In this document: one piece after another, positions 1 to 13,498 of the stretch
Layout of the letters: every line of letters starts with the position of its first letter
Numbering within the stretch: position 1 is the stretch's first letter
Assembly (NCBI RefSeq): GCF_000208745.1
Contig: NC_030852.1
Location: forward strand, 21,163,581-21,227,580
Length of the DNA stretch: 64,000 bases
Direction: 5' to 3'
From: Theobroma cacao
Taxonomy: Eukaryota; Streptophyta; Magnoliopsida; Malvales; Malvaceae
Notes under the pieces: generated by a model
What the model was told of the DNA's origin: nothing
Seen by the model: only the letters and a program-made list of their open reading frames with translations
The model's database searches: none
Position numbers and translations under genes: made by a program

Positions 1-1733
1 ATCTTGATGTTTATTTGAGGAATTATGATGAATAATGATGAATTATGAGCCTAGAAAAATAAAGAAAATTTTCGGAGCAAAAATACGAATTTTTACCCAC
101 TAGGGGTATTTTCGTAATTTGCTATCGAGACTGATAATTTGCACCACACTGAGGAACATTAAGTCAATTTGGGTGCAATTGAGGTATAGAAATTGAAAAA
201 AATTAATTTGGAGTTTAAACGGACGCGTATGTCAATTTATCGGGTAAAAAACCGAAATAGGCTAACATCTCGTTTAGGCAAAATTTAGACATTTTGCATT
301 TCATATCATGCATTAGTAGTATAAATTAGTTTATTTTGGTTTAGTACCAAAGTAGTAAACCTCTTAATTGTACAATTTGTCAAGGTGGCGAATCCTCTGG
401 TAAGGGTAAAGAAATCGCACTCGATGAGTAATAGTTGGAGTACCCGAATTTAGTTTTCAAAAACTGTGAGTAAACAATTATCTAGAATAGTTTTATACAA
501 TTGTGTGATTTTATGAAAAATGAGTTTAAATAGTAAATTGCTATGTTTTAAGAGAAATTGTGATTTTATAAATTTTCTGGAAAATCGAATACTGGTTTTG
601 AAAATAGAGTAATTGGAGACTGCCTACTTGTATTGTAAATTTGTGGTTTTAAATTGAATGGCTTATGACAATAAATGAGCATGAATGGCTAAATTGATTT
701 TGGTGTTAGAATTATTTGTATGTTTATTTAGCCTTGAGAGGCTAAGTTGTGATAAATTACCATGTCATGCAGAAAAAGATTTTATAAATCAAGTGGTAGA
801 TAAAAGATTAGCTACTGCAGTAGTGGGGGGTTCCATGGGCCAGCCTATTAGAATGGCACGGTAAACTCCTTTATATTCTCACATCGGTCGTAGAGGCGCG
901 TAGGGTATCTCCTGAGGTGGGCTTTTTGAGTGCACTTCACATGGACCACCGCGTGAGAGTGAGACTCAGCCAACGCCAAGGAACGGCTATGTTTCAAAAT
1001 AAAAATATGATTTATGTGAAATATGAATTTTTAACAGCCTTGGGGGACTCAGTTGGATACCCCTGGTCCAGGTGTCACCGAGTAGAGGATTTGGCATGAG
1101 CTAAGTTTTAAGTAATTCACGAGCCATATTGATTATTTGGTTGAAATGAATATTCGTGATGTGAAAAATTTGCTGAAGTTAATTATTTTTTAATTGTCTC
1201 CATTTACTCACCTTTAGATAGTTTAGATGGTGTTTGTTTACTTACTGGGATTTTATAATCTCACCACCCTCAATTCCCCACATTTCAGGTTTGGGATAGC
1301 CGGTAGATAGCCGATTGCATCAAGGACTTCAGTTAGCCTTGCATTGTCAAAATTATAGGTCCACAGACTCGCATCTTATTGGTTAGTTAGGGGCCCACGT
1401 GTCATTGTAAAAGTAATTTTATACTTTAGTTATTTGATTTAAAATATGTATGAACATATTTAGTTTTTACACCATGTTTTTGGCGAGTTTCGGTATTATC
1501 GAAGAAAAATGATGAAAATGCCCCTGTGAGCCAGAAAATAATATTTTATTGTTTTGATTTGGAAACGACTTATGATTTCTTGAAATGCAAGATTTAATAA
1601 CTGTCGCTCACCGGGGAGATGCAGAAGCTGATGCTAAGCCTTGCGGGGTTTTGATCGGCATTCGGGGTCATGAGTGTCTATCGGGACGTCGTAACGGTTG
1701 TCACTGGCCCGATAGGAGTTCCGGGTCGTGACA
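1..1733. mobile_element. LTR of a Ty3/gypsy-like retrotransposon, 5' end outside the window
   Basis: The block ends at 1723-1733 in GGGTCGTGACA, the usual 3' terminus of many plant gypsy LTRs, whose 5' end mirrors it as TGTCACGACCC. It has the texture of an LTR: no long reading frame, moderate GC islands near 830-1100 and 1590-1733, and AT-rich spacers between them. The matching TGTCACGACCC start is not in the window, so the left end is cut off. No gag or pol coding sequence follows on the right, so this is either a solo LTR or the last piece of an element lying to the left. Orientation is not certain because the termini are palindromic. Confidence 0.55.
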
Positions 1734-3063
1734 TACAACATCTAGAGTATATAGTGATGTTTATAATGAAAAATCTAGACATATTAGTTTAAGACATAAT
1801 TATATTATAGAATTAATATTTAGTGGGTAATTACCACAACATATGTTAAATCTGCAAGTAATTTGGCAAATCCTCTAACAAAAAGTTTATTTGGTAAGTA
1901 ATATTACAAAAGGAATGGATTTAAGACTCCTATTAGACACCAATAGAAGGAACCCAACTTTGAATTAGTAATCTCTAGTTACAAAGTGCAATGAATAAAA
2001 CCAAGTTATTGTAAAGTGTTTGTAATGCATTATTATAACCCATTCCTCAAAATCCTGTTTGAAAATAGTGCAATCCATTGAGTATAGAGGTTGAGTTTAT
2101 ACTCTTAATGGAGTTTGAATATTAAATTATGCAAAAAAAAAATGTCTAGAGTAATGGGGACATTAATGAAAATTCCATAAGAAGAATTTGAGAAATTGTC
2201 TTGTAAATGTTTGTTATGAACAAGATAAGCACATTGTCGTTATGGTGCTAAAAGTAAACGACCATTTCCAAAAATATAAATGAATATTATGTGTGATATA
2301 TCTTCAATTCTAACACTAGGAGTCAAGGTTCAATCTGCGAACACCATCTACTTCATTAAGGTTTTGAGATGCATTCGTTAATCGATGGTTCAAATAGAGA
2401 AATACCTTCTTGTATGCGTAATATTCGTTTGTGTGAAAAGCAAAAATAAATAAATAAATATATTTTATTAAAAAACCAACATTTCAAACCAGTGAAAGAT
2501 TGTTAGATAGTTAGTTAATGTTGGTCTTATTAACGAAAAGTTATGACTAAAGAGTTTTAAATAATTACCTCATTAATATAACTTTTTAATAGTTGTACTA
2601 TGAAATGTTATTAGATATAGCTTTTAAATAATTGTATTATAAAAGGAAACAAGTTTTTTCATTAAAAGACATATATGTTGGCTTATTATATATATGCATT
2701 TTCATTAATTTGATAAGTGTGTTAAGGACTTTATTGTATCTTAGAAATTAAGAAAATACTTTAAAGAAAATATTAATTCATGTCCTCAAAATCATTCTCT
2801 TCTTTCTTCTCAAACATTTCTAACAAAGGCCACCAAATAAATTGATCCATTTTGCATAACAATATATATATCACCATACGAGTGAAGCATCCACTCGCAT
2901 TGCCCTCAAGTGACGGACCATCTTTCATTGATATTTGATTATGCACAAATGGCCAAGTACAGGCCATAAATGTGATAGATTCCATCCAGTCACATTGTCA
3001 AGGCATGCGAACAGCAAAAGCAAAAGCAAAAATTTGACTAAAATAGAGCTAAAAATTATCAAG
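1734..3063. other. Intergenic, no gene seen
   Basis: AT-rich sequence with stops in all frames. Nothing recognisable apart from short A/T runs (for example near 2133 and 2445). Confidence 0.6.
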
Positions 3064-3373
3064 AAAAAAGGTGATGGTTCAATTAGGATCAGCCCACAGA
3101 GCCATTTTGGAACCAAGCGGCACCGGCCTGTTATCCTTCCACTGCCAAGAGCGGGAAGTCTTCGCTGCTCTGTGAAGCCAGCCTCACGCGGTGCCCTCCA
3201 CTCTAGGAGCCATGAGACCCAGAGCTTTCGCTCAAATGTTGTGACTCAACTCCTCGCTTGGAACGGACAAGTCAGATATTAGACCACTAAGAATCCAACT
3301 CAGTAAGCTGACCCAATATCCCATCACTATAATGCCCCCGCTTGGGTTATAAACTTGCGCAGCTAAGTTCGGC
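3064..3373 (-). ncRNA. 7SL RNA, the RNA of the signal recognition particle
   Basis: The minus strand from 3373 begins GCCGAACTTAGC, close to the usual plant 7SL start. It continues through the conserved 5' domain with AACCCAAGCGGGGGCATTA and TGGGTCAGC (about 3300-3345). The S domain follows: GGGCACCGCGTGAGGCTGGC at about 3179-3198, then AGAGCAGCGAAGACT at about 3158-3172, which fits the SRP54-binding helix 8, and GGCCGGTGCC on its return strand. The gene ends in a run of six T (plus-strand A 3064-3069), a Pol III terminator. Length is about 305 nt, normal for 7SL. The RNA scaffolds the SRP, which binds signal peptides and halts translation until the ribosome docks on the ER. It has its own plant snRNA-type promoter, which argues for a working gene rather than a retro-copy. 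A few bases differ from the sequence I remember, so a recent pseudogene is not excluded. Confidence 0.88.
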
Positions 3374-3396
3374 GTACTGGGATGCTTCTTATGCTG

Positions 3397-3439
3397 TATA
3401 TAAACAAATAGGTGTTTTCATAAAACATCAATGTGGGAT
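3397..3439 (-). promoter_or_regulatory. USE plus TATA box of the 7SL gene (Pol III type)
   Basis: On the minus strand ATCCCACATTG (3439-3429) matches the plant upstream sequence element RTCCCACATCG at all but one base. A TATA box, TTTATATA (3404-3397), lies 24 nt downstream and about 24 nt before the RNA start. In plant snRNA-type genes a spacing of about 24 nt gives Pol III transcription, and about one helical turn more gives Pol II. The T-run terminator agrees with Pol III. Confidence 0.85.
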
Positions 3440-4139
3440 GTAGTTCCCTTTTCTCAGTGGTGACTTCTGAAGCCTTATCAGAAACTTAAAATTAAAGTCG
3501 AGGTTAGTAATGATGATTGGAGAAGATCCACTACATACACTTGGCGTTAAAATTCTAAAAAATTTCTAATAGAAAGAGAAGCAACACATCTGAACAAGAC
3601 CCTATTTCTTCTCCATTTTTCGCTCAAATAGTTGCTGCTGCTGCCTTGAACTTTTTGATCAAATTAACCCCTCTTTTTTTTGTATATTTATGAAAAATCT
3701 ATTGGATTTGGCCAGTTGGGCCCCAAAATCAATGCTCAGACCAAGATTTATAATTGCCGTAGTCATAGATCAACTAGATATGTCTGCCTGATAGACGTCA
3801 GCATTATCTAATAGGAATGGAAGCAACCGACCTGAACAAGACCCTAATTCCGCCACCTTCACACAATACTCGCTTGACATTAACAATAGTTTAGAATTGA
3901 TTTATGTTAACCAATTTTGCCTTAAAAGGGAACTTCGTGAAATTAACTGGTTTTCTGTTCTGGCTCGAAGATCTCATTTCTTCTATAAAGAAGTGGCTAT
4001 GTGCTCTGTAATTGAAAATTGAAGCATCTACAATAACCAATTATAATTTAAAAGGGGCTAGTGTCCACATTAATATCTTCTTTTTGGAAGTGATAATTCC
4101 CTAAAAGGGATATAGGATTACACTTTAGGATTTTAAAGC
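3440..4139. other. Upstream flank of the 7SL gene with a short direct duplication
   Basis: No coding region. A segment of about 42 bp is present twice, about 240 bp apart: around 3566-3607 and around 3809-3850. Both contain a TCTAATAG start, GAAGCAAC and CTGAACAAGACCCTA. Function unknown. Confidence 0.5.
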
Positions 4140-4740
4140 AATTCTATGACTGCAATTAACGTCCCATCCACTTCCACTTTCAGTAAAGTGATGCAAAGAC
4201 CTTCGGCCATGGAAAGCCCATTGCTTAACCCCATAGTCATAACCCAGCTGGTAGACTACGTGCTAATCCCAAGCCTCATGTGATAACCCGTTATCATCTC
4301 CCCAAAAGCATCTCTGATTATTCCTCCAGAACCTGCAAGCTCCGGACTACTTGAAGAAGAGCCATCTGATTTCATTTAGCAAATTTGTAGGAAGACCATC
4401 CTTTTTCTAGATTTCCAGCAATATTAAGACAGGACTTAAGAATGCTTATAGCATGAAGCAGTTTTCCTTCAAAAAGGCTCATGTTTCCTGCTTTCCAAAG
4501 GTAGTACCAGCAAGAAATTCAAATCAGATTCCAAGAAGATGAGACAGTAGTGCAACTACAATCTGATTCAAGCCAAGCAAAAAGAGTCATTAGTCCAAAG
4601 AATAATGGCACTAGACAGTCACCAAGAGAAGACCAGACAGGCAGGGCTAGAGTACTACCCCTCAAGACATTCTGGGCATCTTCAGAACTATCAACTATCA
4701 AGACATAAATCACAAGTGTAGTCAAAACAATGTGAGGAGC
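4140..4740 (-). mobile_element. Remnant of a LINE 3' end (zinc-binding and RNase H regions)
   Basis: Two pieces of a plant LINE ORF2 read on the minus strand. At 4725-4519 a frame contains DSSEDAQNVLRG...PVWSSLG, like the zf-RVT region (E-A-H ... C ... W). It is followed by LWKAGNMSLFEGK, the usual 'W.LWKARN..FEGK' linker. At about 4370-4145 another frame reads SDGSSSSSPELAGSGGIIRD, which matches the start of RNase H domains in LINEs (NVDGSS...GxGGVxRD), and then LGIST and GLSMAEGL. In-frame stops and frameshifts break it throughout. The reverse transcriptase and endonuclease are missing. Confidence 0.7.
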
Positions 4741-5144
4741 AAGCCAAAGAAAGAATTTTTGTCAATCAATCAGGAAATTTCCTAAGCAATTCCAGTTTCT
4801 ATCATCAGTGGGACATCCCAACATGCTTATGGCAATATCATTAGCAAATTTGAGACAGAAGAGCATCTCTATGATTAGCAGTGTGATGTTATAGGAAACT
4901 CAAAGGAAACAGCATCAAAGTTCTAAGACCCACTAAAATTCATTAGATGAGCAACAATTTAAAATAAATTTCAAAACACAATTTTGGATAGCAAAAATCT
5001 TTATAGCAGTAAAATTTGCACAATTATATTTGCATCACCTTACAAATGCAAAACAATAACCCCACATATTATGACAAATAAACTTATAGCAAAACAACCC
5101 AACCCAACATAATAAGGCAAAAAAAAAAAGATTAACCCAAAAAC
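4741..5144. other. Downstream flank of the PMEI gene
   Basis: AT-rich, no gene. It probably holds the 3' UTR of the minus-strand PMEI gene. No pectinesterase catalytic domain can be read here, which matters for interpreting that gene. Confidence 0.5.
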
Positions 5145-5855
5145 TCAGTGCATGGTGAGACCAAACTTCTGTAGGAGGTTGTGCATATTAGAAACAATAG
5201 CCAAGCTATTACTAATAGACTCTTTAGAGCTTCGAACTTGAGATTTGACTTTATCAGCAACCGTCGATCCCATCTCTTGCAACCCGTCATTACACGTTTC
5301 CTGATCAGACATTGCAGCACTAATCCAAGTTTGGATATCGCTAATCTTCTCCTTAGTCAAAACTAGCTCCTTCCCGGAACCCACCTGCATTGCCGACACT
5401 GAGTCATTGAGTCGACTCAGTGCATCATCAAACAGGGTCACGCAGTCCTTTAAAGCAGGCTGAGAGTGGAGATCATTGAGGGATTTGAGTGATGAAGAGA
5501 GGTTTGAGAGATGATTGATGGCCACTTGGAGAGAGAGCTGAAGGATGCTTTCTGGGTCAGGTTTGGTAGAGGCGCTGAGAGAAGATAGAGTGGTGAAACA
5601 GGACTCAGGGAACCGAGTCACGTTGCAGATCGTCCTGATAGACTCATCCGAGTTAGAAGAAAGTGAGGGTGAGGCTGTGTCAGCTGGTTCTTTGATGGGT
5701 TCCAGCATCACCGCGGCAAGTGTTAAGCCGACGACCAAGGTGAAGATGAGGATGGCAAAGATGGCTATGGCGGTCGAGACAGGTTTTTGGGATGGGTTTT
5801 GGTTTTCGAGGTGGCTTACTTTGTCATAGCCTCTGAAGAAGTTAACGGGATCCAT
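5145..5855 (-). CDS. Pectin methylesterase inhibitor domain protein, membrane-anchored
   Basis: An uninterrupted 236-residue frame. Residues 27-50 are a single hydrophobic segment (AIAIFAILIFTLVVGLTLAAV) after a short polar N-terminus, so the protein is probably a signal-anchored type II protein that delivers the rest to the secretory pathway or cell wall. Residues about 70-230 form an invertase/PME inhibitor four-helix domain with the four expected cysteines (77, 86, 138, 188). Family members inhibit pectin methylesterase in the wall, or invertase; which one cannot be told from sequence. I chose the Met of MDPVNFFRGYDKV because this N-terminus is typical of the family; the frame stays open upstream to 6134, with no family-like sequence. 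No PME catalytic domain follows, so it is a stand-alone inhibitor rather than a type I PME. Arabidopsis has such a gene (At3g47670, from memory) in the matching neighbourhood. Confidence 0.85.
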   Translation of the reverse strand: MDPVNFFRGYDKVSHLENQNPSQKPVSTAIAIFAILIFTLVVGLTLAAVMLEPIKEPADTASPSLSSNSDESIRTICNVTRFPESCFTTLSSLSASTKPDPESILQLSLQVAINHLSNLSSSLKSLNDLHSQPALKDCVTLFDDALSRLNDSVSAMQVGSGKELVLTKEKISDIQTWISAAMSDQETCNDGLQEMGSTVADKVKSQVRSSKESISNSLAIVSNMHNLLQKFGLTMH

Positions 5856-6588
5856 GGTGAGTTTCTTCGGTCTTGCTTTGTTCGGATGATAGGGTCGGGA
5901 CATAAAGGCAGCTGCGTGTCTTGGGGGTTGAATGGCAATGGATCTGTTGATTGAAGGAAATGATGATGTGGGCAAATATGATTTGACCAGAGTTTTCCAT
6001 TTGGTATTTACGCGGAGTTTTAGTCCAGCGGGCAGCTGCAGGTCAACAAAAGCTGTGTGCAGAGACAAATTCCAAACCAGCCAGCCAGCCATGGGAATTT
6101 TTATTTTTTGACATTTTGTGATACAGAATTGCAACTGTATACTTTGGCTACTTCAATCCCAAAATCGATAAGCTAGGTAAACAGAGTCATCATCAATTCA
6201 CAACTCAACGTACAACATCATATGCCTCCCTGCTACTGCATCATACTCAGTTTGGGGAAATCTCAATTGGCTGATAAATAACATTTTCATCTTGGAAAAT
6301 TCCCTAGCTCTAAAACTAATATTTGCCCCACTTGGAGAGAAACTACAATTTAACACCATATTCATATTCTTCAAGCTAGGGAAGGATAATCTGTATGCAA
6401 GTAAGAAAAAAACGGAAAAACATTATCTTGGAAGCTAAAACAAAATTCAGTAAAACACGATGTCCAAAATATAGCAATCAAAATTTCATCCAAATAAACA
6501 CCAAGACATCACTTTTCAAGTCATGTAAAACTAGCTTTGATGAGATAGTCCTACTATAACTATCCGCAAAAAGATCAAACCCCATTAC
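5856..6588. other. Spacer between PMEI and RPS9
   Basis: Holds the presumed 5' leader and promoter of the PMEI gene and, next to 6589, the 3' UTR of RPS9. No other gene seen. Confidence 0.5.
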
Positions 6589-8253
<1,665 letters not shown>

Positions 8254-8342
8254 GGTTGTTGCGCGGAGGCGCCTTGTCTCTTCAACACTGGCTCAGGTGC
8301 TGTCGTCGGCCAAGTAAGGCAGCAAATGAGGCAATGGCGAGC

Positions 8343-8486
8343 TTATAAGGCAACCCTAAAAATGCAAAACCCTAATCCTGGAAACTCAAAACTTGCTGTT
8401 GCCAAACACGCCGATTTTTTTTGAATTGAGAGTCATTTTTCTTTAGGCCTAGCCCAAAAACAAACCTAAATGAAGTCCAAAGCCCA
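8343..8486 (-). promoter_or_regulatory. Telo-box and site II promoter elements of RPS9
   Basis: Upstream of the RPS9 start lie AACCCTAAA (8352-8360) and AAACCCTAA (8367-8375), which are telo-box motifs. TGGGCT site II-like motifs read on the minus strand at 8451-8456 and 8481-8486. A TATA-like CTTATAAG is at 8342-8349. Telo-box plus site II is the known signature of plant ribosomal protein promoters, linked to expression in dividing cells. The elements are seen; their use is inferred. Confidence 0.75.
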
Positions 8487-8499
8487 ATCTTAGTATCCG

Positions 8500-9009
8500 T
8501 ATCTCAGGTGGGTTTCCTTCGACTTCCCAATGTTACATTTTTTGGGTCCTAATTTGTTTTTCTTATTTGATTTTTTTATCAAATTAACTTAAAAACAAAA
8601 ACAATTCTTTTATGATTATCATTATACATCAAATTATATTACGTGTACCTAATATATATATATATATGAGAAGGTTTTTTCATATGATTATTATTTTGTT
8701 GATCTAATTTTCAGATTTCATGCTTTACTCACATAAATTATACATGTCAAAATTTAAATTAATTGAAATTTTTTAAATATTTATTTGATAACAATAAAAT
8801 TTTAACCATTAAATATATAGGTACATATTAAAAAAAAATATTATTAATCGATTTGACATAAATATTATATTAATTTGAAACTTTACATGCATGACAATTA
8901 GTTACAAGTGGATGATCAGATCTAACGTTGGTTTGTTAAAGTATTAATTGTTTATAAAGTTAATTCTTTTTAGGATCTTTTCATTATACTGATATTAAAA
9001 AGAGTTAAT
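8500..9009. other. AT-rich spacer between RPS9 and the retroelement
   Basis: No gene. Includes a short (TA)n run around 8656-8666. Confidence 0.5.
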
Positions 9010-11489
9010 TTATCATTGACCCATTATATTTTTATTTCCAAAATCACATCCACAACATTCATATTTTTCATAGTGAAGTTGCTAGACAAGAACCTTTTGG
9101 TATTTTCAACTTGTTCTAGATTGGTACAAGAAATTAACATGTTATTTATATATAAGCTAATAATGACTTATTTTTCTATTGTTGAACTTACTATAGACAA
9201 ATTTATCAGATTTATTAATCTTGTAACCATTTGCTAGAACTACATCAATTTTTTTATGCCATTGCGAAGGAGCTAGCTTAAGTCCATATGAGGGACTTGA
9301 TTAATTTACACATTCATTTTTTTGCCCTGGAATCACAAACACTTCAGGTTGTTCATGTGCACCTTTTCATCTAATTAACTATTTAAAAATACGATTTTCA
9401 CATACATTTAGTGAATTACTAATTTATATATTGAAGCTAATGCTATAAGCATTTTAATAATTGCATCAATTCTTACTACTAGTGTATATTTATCAAAATA
9501 ATTGATTCCAATGTATTCATGTAAATCCCTTGACAACGAGTCTAGCCTTGAACTTGTTTATATTTCTATCAACTTTCATTTTCCTTTGGAATATCCACTC
9601 GGAACTTGGAGACAAGCCTACTAGAATGCAAAATTTATACTCATGATTGAGTCCATTTCATATCTTATAGCTTCTTTCCAAAATGCAAAATCTTGAGATT
9701 TCATTACCTCATCAAAGATAGTATGATTAGATTCCATATTGAAGCAGTATTCTATAAGTTTATATGCAACCTCCTTTGTTCTTTCAATAAGAAAGATAAA
9801 GAAACTTGAACCATATGTTTTTGCTTTTTTAACCTTTTACTTCTTTTAGTACAAGGTCTTTATTCTCTTCAATTTTTGCAAAATTCGTTTCTATTTTATA
9901 TGAACTTCCTTGAATAGTTTCGTTGGATTGAAGAATTAGTTTAAATTTATTTTTTTAAAGATGGTATATCTTTATTTGATGACCCTATTAATTGCAATTA
10001 AATCAATAAGTTCAATAACTAAGAATTTATATGCCTTGCTATTTTGTTCATAGCCAATGAATATGCACTCCATTCCTATTTTTCTCAATTTATTTCTTTT
10101 AGATTCTGGAACTTATACAATTGCTCTACAACCCCAAACCTTTTGAGCACTTAAGTTGGGTTTTCTTTTCTTTTTCTTTTTTTTCATAACTCATATAAAG
10201 TAACTTTGTTCCTTTTGTGATGATATATATTTCGAAAATGACATGCTTTCAACATTGCTTCACCTCAAAATCCTTGTCCTAAGCTAGCATTAGACAACAT
10301 GGCATTAACCATTTCGATTAATAATCTATTTTTAGGTTCAGCCACACCATTTGGTTGGGGAAAATATGGCGTTGTTGTTTCATGAACAATTCCAATGGAT
10401 TCAAAATAATTTCGAGTATAATATTCATCTATTCTATTACTTCTTAAACATTTGATTTTAGTATTAGAATATAATTCAATTTTATGTTTTATGCATGTTA
10501 AACTTACCTAAAGATTAGATCTTTTCAATGCATCAAATAAACATACCAAATTCTTGAATAATCATCAATGAATGTCACGTAGTATTTCTTTTCCCCTATT
10601 GAAGGTATGCTATGTAAATCACATACAACCCTATGCACCAATTTAAGCATTTTAGAATATCTTTTAACTTTAAGAGATAAATCTTAGTAAGCATGCAAAT
10701 TTTATAACTTTTTCCTTTTTTTATCAAGAGTAGGACATAATTCTAATTTAGACATTGCAAGCATTCTATAGTAATAAACATGCCCTAAACGATAATATCA
10801 TAAATAAAATGAATGAATTATATGAGCAAAATCAATCATCTTATACTATCAAAGGTAACATTGAATTTGAACATGCCCTCATTGATATAAAGCTTTCCTA
10901 CAAATATTCCGTTCTTAGATAGAATAAACTTGCCTAGCTCAAATAACTTGAAGGCAACCTTATTAAGCAAACTAGCAAGTACAATATCCTTCCTAATTTA
11001 TGAAACATAATTACATTAGTAAGAGTAAGAGTAAGAGTTTTTTCATAAGTAAATTCCCAATCTATGGTACCTTTGCCATTGACTTTAATTGTAAAGGAAT
11101 TCTCTATTTATTGCACATTTCCTTTCTCTTCCTGTTGGAATGTTCTAAAGAAAGTTTTGTTGTGGAAACATGTACTGTAGCACCTGAATCAATCTATCAT
11201 GCTTTATTGTCTTCCATGACATTGATCTCAATAATTACCATAACAATGTTACCCTTTGTTATTGTTGGTGCACCTTTCTTCTTCTTGAAGAAGTAATTAT
11301 CTTTCTTGAAGTGTTTTTATTTTCCATAATGAAACATGCACCATTTTTCTTCCTAAATTTATGGGCATTAATTGGCAAAAAGTTATTTCCTCATTGTATT
11401 TTGTTGGAGTTTGCTTCCTCCATTACATGAACTTTTAGCATAAAAGCCTCATTTTTTTTTATCATATTCTTTACAATATTTTTCTTTAA

Positions 11490-11937
11490 TTCGAAGAAGA
11501 CTCATAAGCTCTTCAAGAGATTTATCTTCCTTTTTATATTTCAAAGTTCTCTTGAAGTCTTTTTATATTGATTAGAGTTTATCACTAATTTAGGACACAA
11601 TAATAGACTCATCTATATCCATTTTATATTGCTTGAATTTATTAAGGATGTTTTCAATTTGCGTTGCATGACAAATTTGTTAACAATCATGTTATACATG
11701 TTCTACCTTGTCACAAGAAACAATTTGTTAATTGCATCCTTTTTCATATACCTTACTTCCAATTTATCTCATAACTCTTTAGAAATAGTTATTAACACAT
11801 GTCATTCAAGATGTACCCTCTGAAAAAATAATCATTCGAAGAGGACACATGAGCTCTTCAAGAGATTTATCATCCTTTTTATATTTCAAAGTTCTCTTGA
11901 AGGTTTTTTATATTGATTGGAGTTTATCACTAATTTA
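11490..11937 (-). repeat. Tandem duplication of about 345 bp inside the copia gag
   Basis: Copy 1 runs from about 11490 to 11835. Copy 2 starts at about 11836, is interrupted at 11937 by the hAT element, and resumes at 16253 up to about 16500. Matching landmarks: CTCTTCAAGAGATTTATC at about 11510 and 11854; TTATCACTAATTTA at about 11578 and 11924; CACAATAATAG at about 11597 and 16264; AATTTGTTAACAATCAT at about 11672 and 16344. The copies differ at many bases, so the duplication is old, yet it predates the hAT insertion. Confidence 0.8.
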
Positions 11938-12439
11938 TAGACTTGTCCAAATGGCCCTGGCCTATTAGGTCAATTTATTTTTTATTGAAAATGGGATGGG
12001 TTGGGCTTCAATTTTTCAAGCCCATATTAAAATCGAGTCTAGATGGGCCAACCCATCTAAATATTGGGCCATCTCGAGCTAGGATGGGCCAACCCAACAA
12101 GCCAAAAGAAAAAAAAATCTTTTAAATGGCCAAGTCCACTAACTGGTCTAGCTCCCTTTCTTTTTTTTGCTTTGCCAACTGACCCAACTCACTCTATCGC
12201 CCCATTTTTCCCTTTTTCTTCTTTCACTCTATTGTTACTCTACTAGTTTGCTACCATCTTCAATTCTTCATGACTGCATGTCTGCATCTCACTTCTCTTC
12301 TCTCTCTTTTTTCCTTCTTTTTGTTTCTTTCTTTTTATTTATCTATCTGTTGCATTTTTTAGGTCAATACTTTCAGATCTTAAATGATCTGTTCCTCTCT
12401 TTGATTTCTTTGCCAAAAACGTTATATTTTGATGCATGT

Positions 12440-12490
12440 TTCTCTCTCTCTCTCTCTCTTCCTCTCTCTCTCTCTCTCTCTCTGTTTATN

Positions 12491-12533
<43 letters not shown>
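12440..12533. repeat. (CT)n microsatellite with one undetermined base
   Basis: Almost pure CT repeats in two blocks separated by TGTTTATN. Position 12490 is the only N I noticed in the window and marks an unresolved assembly point. The repeat lies in the transposon's presumed leader or first intron. Frames read through it produce only Ser-Leu runs and are not genes. Confidence 0.95.
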
Positions 12534-12538
<5 letters not shown>

Positions 12539-13498
12539 ATGATTCAGTATTTTTTTTATTTTCTCCTTTAGATATGCTTTATCTGTTGACTATTGCTACT
12601 TTTACTTTTCTTCTTTTTTTTTCTAGGTAATTGATGATTGGTTTGGGATTGTTCTGAGGAAGTTTGTTGATATAGATCTAGGAAAGTGATGATTAATTGT
12701 TCTAATTAGCTGCCTTTCAAAAGAAATTCTAATTACCTATTGGAATTTATTGTATAGTATCATTATTTCACATGTTTTTTTTTAAAGATAAATTAATAAT
12801 TATATTTAAATTAAATATAGGAATCAAGGCAACATCGTGTTGCATTCGAGCAAAGGGAAAGAAATTTAACTGGAAAAGCAAACTAACCTGTATCTAAATA
12901 ACAAATGTAATTTTTGTTGAATAATTTTTTTCTACTATTTCTTTTTCCATGGAAAATAGGAAAAAAAAAGCCTTAATTTACCTGTAATTATATGTACAAA
13001 TCACTACTAAAATCATCTCTAGCTATTTACATTTAACACAAGGCCACGTAGTAAAAATATTGTAAATGTCAATCCTCCCTCCCAGCATTTGTTTTAGTAA
13101 GTATACCCTCTTCCTTAAACAAGCACCTATCATCTTTTTTAGTACATGAAATATTTTTTAGTAAGATTATTTCACATGTTTTAGTACATGAAATATTTGT
13201 CATTATTTGTTGCTCCTTTTGTTTCCACATTTAATTCCCACTTGAATTGTAGGGTTTTTGTAATCTTTTTTATTTCTTTCACAACTTGTCCCAACCCATA
13301 AATTTAGAGAGGGGGAGATGCTTTGTTTTGATTTAGGCTTCTCAACCCATAAATATTTGGATCCACTTTTAATTACTACTTTTTTTCTCTCCTTGTTTAT
13401 TTTATTTAAATTTTATTTAATCATATATAAATAAATATTGTTGTTCGTTGATGTAAATTTTTAATATTTATTATTCATGTTTATGTTATTTAAAGGTA

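Noticed and set aside
2935..3282. Plus-strand open frame over the 7SL region
   Set aside because: It overlaps the structured RNA gene on the other strand and has no protein-like features.
3300..3400. Resemblance to 5S rRNA (GCTAAGTTCGG, GGGATGC)
   Set aside because: The likeness is only a few bases; on the opposite strand the whole region fits 7SL RNA from promoter to terminator.
11000..11296. Plus-strand open frame of 98 codons
   Set aside because: Shadow of minus-strand copia gag-pol remnants.
12167..12630. Open frames through the CT microsatellite
   Set aside because: Ser-Leu repeats from a CT run, with an undetermined base inside; not coding.
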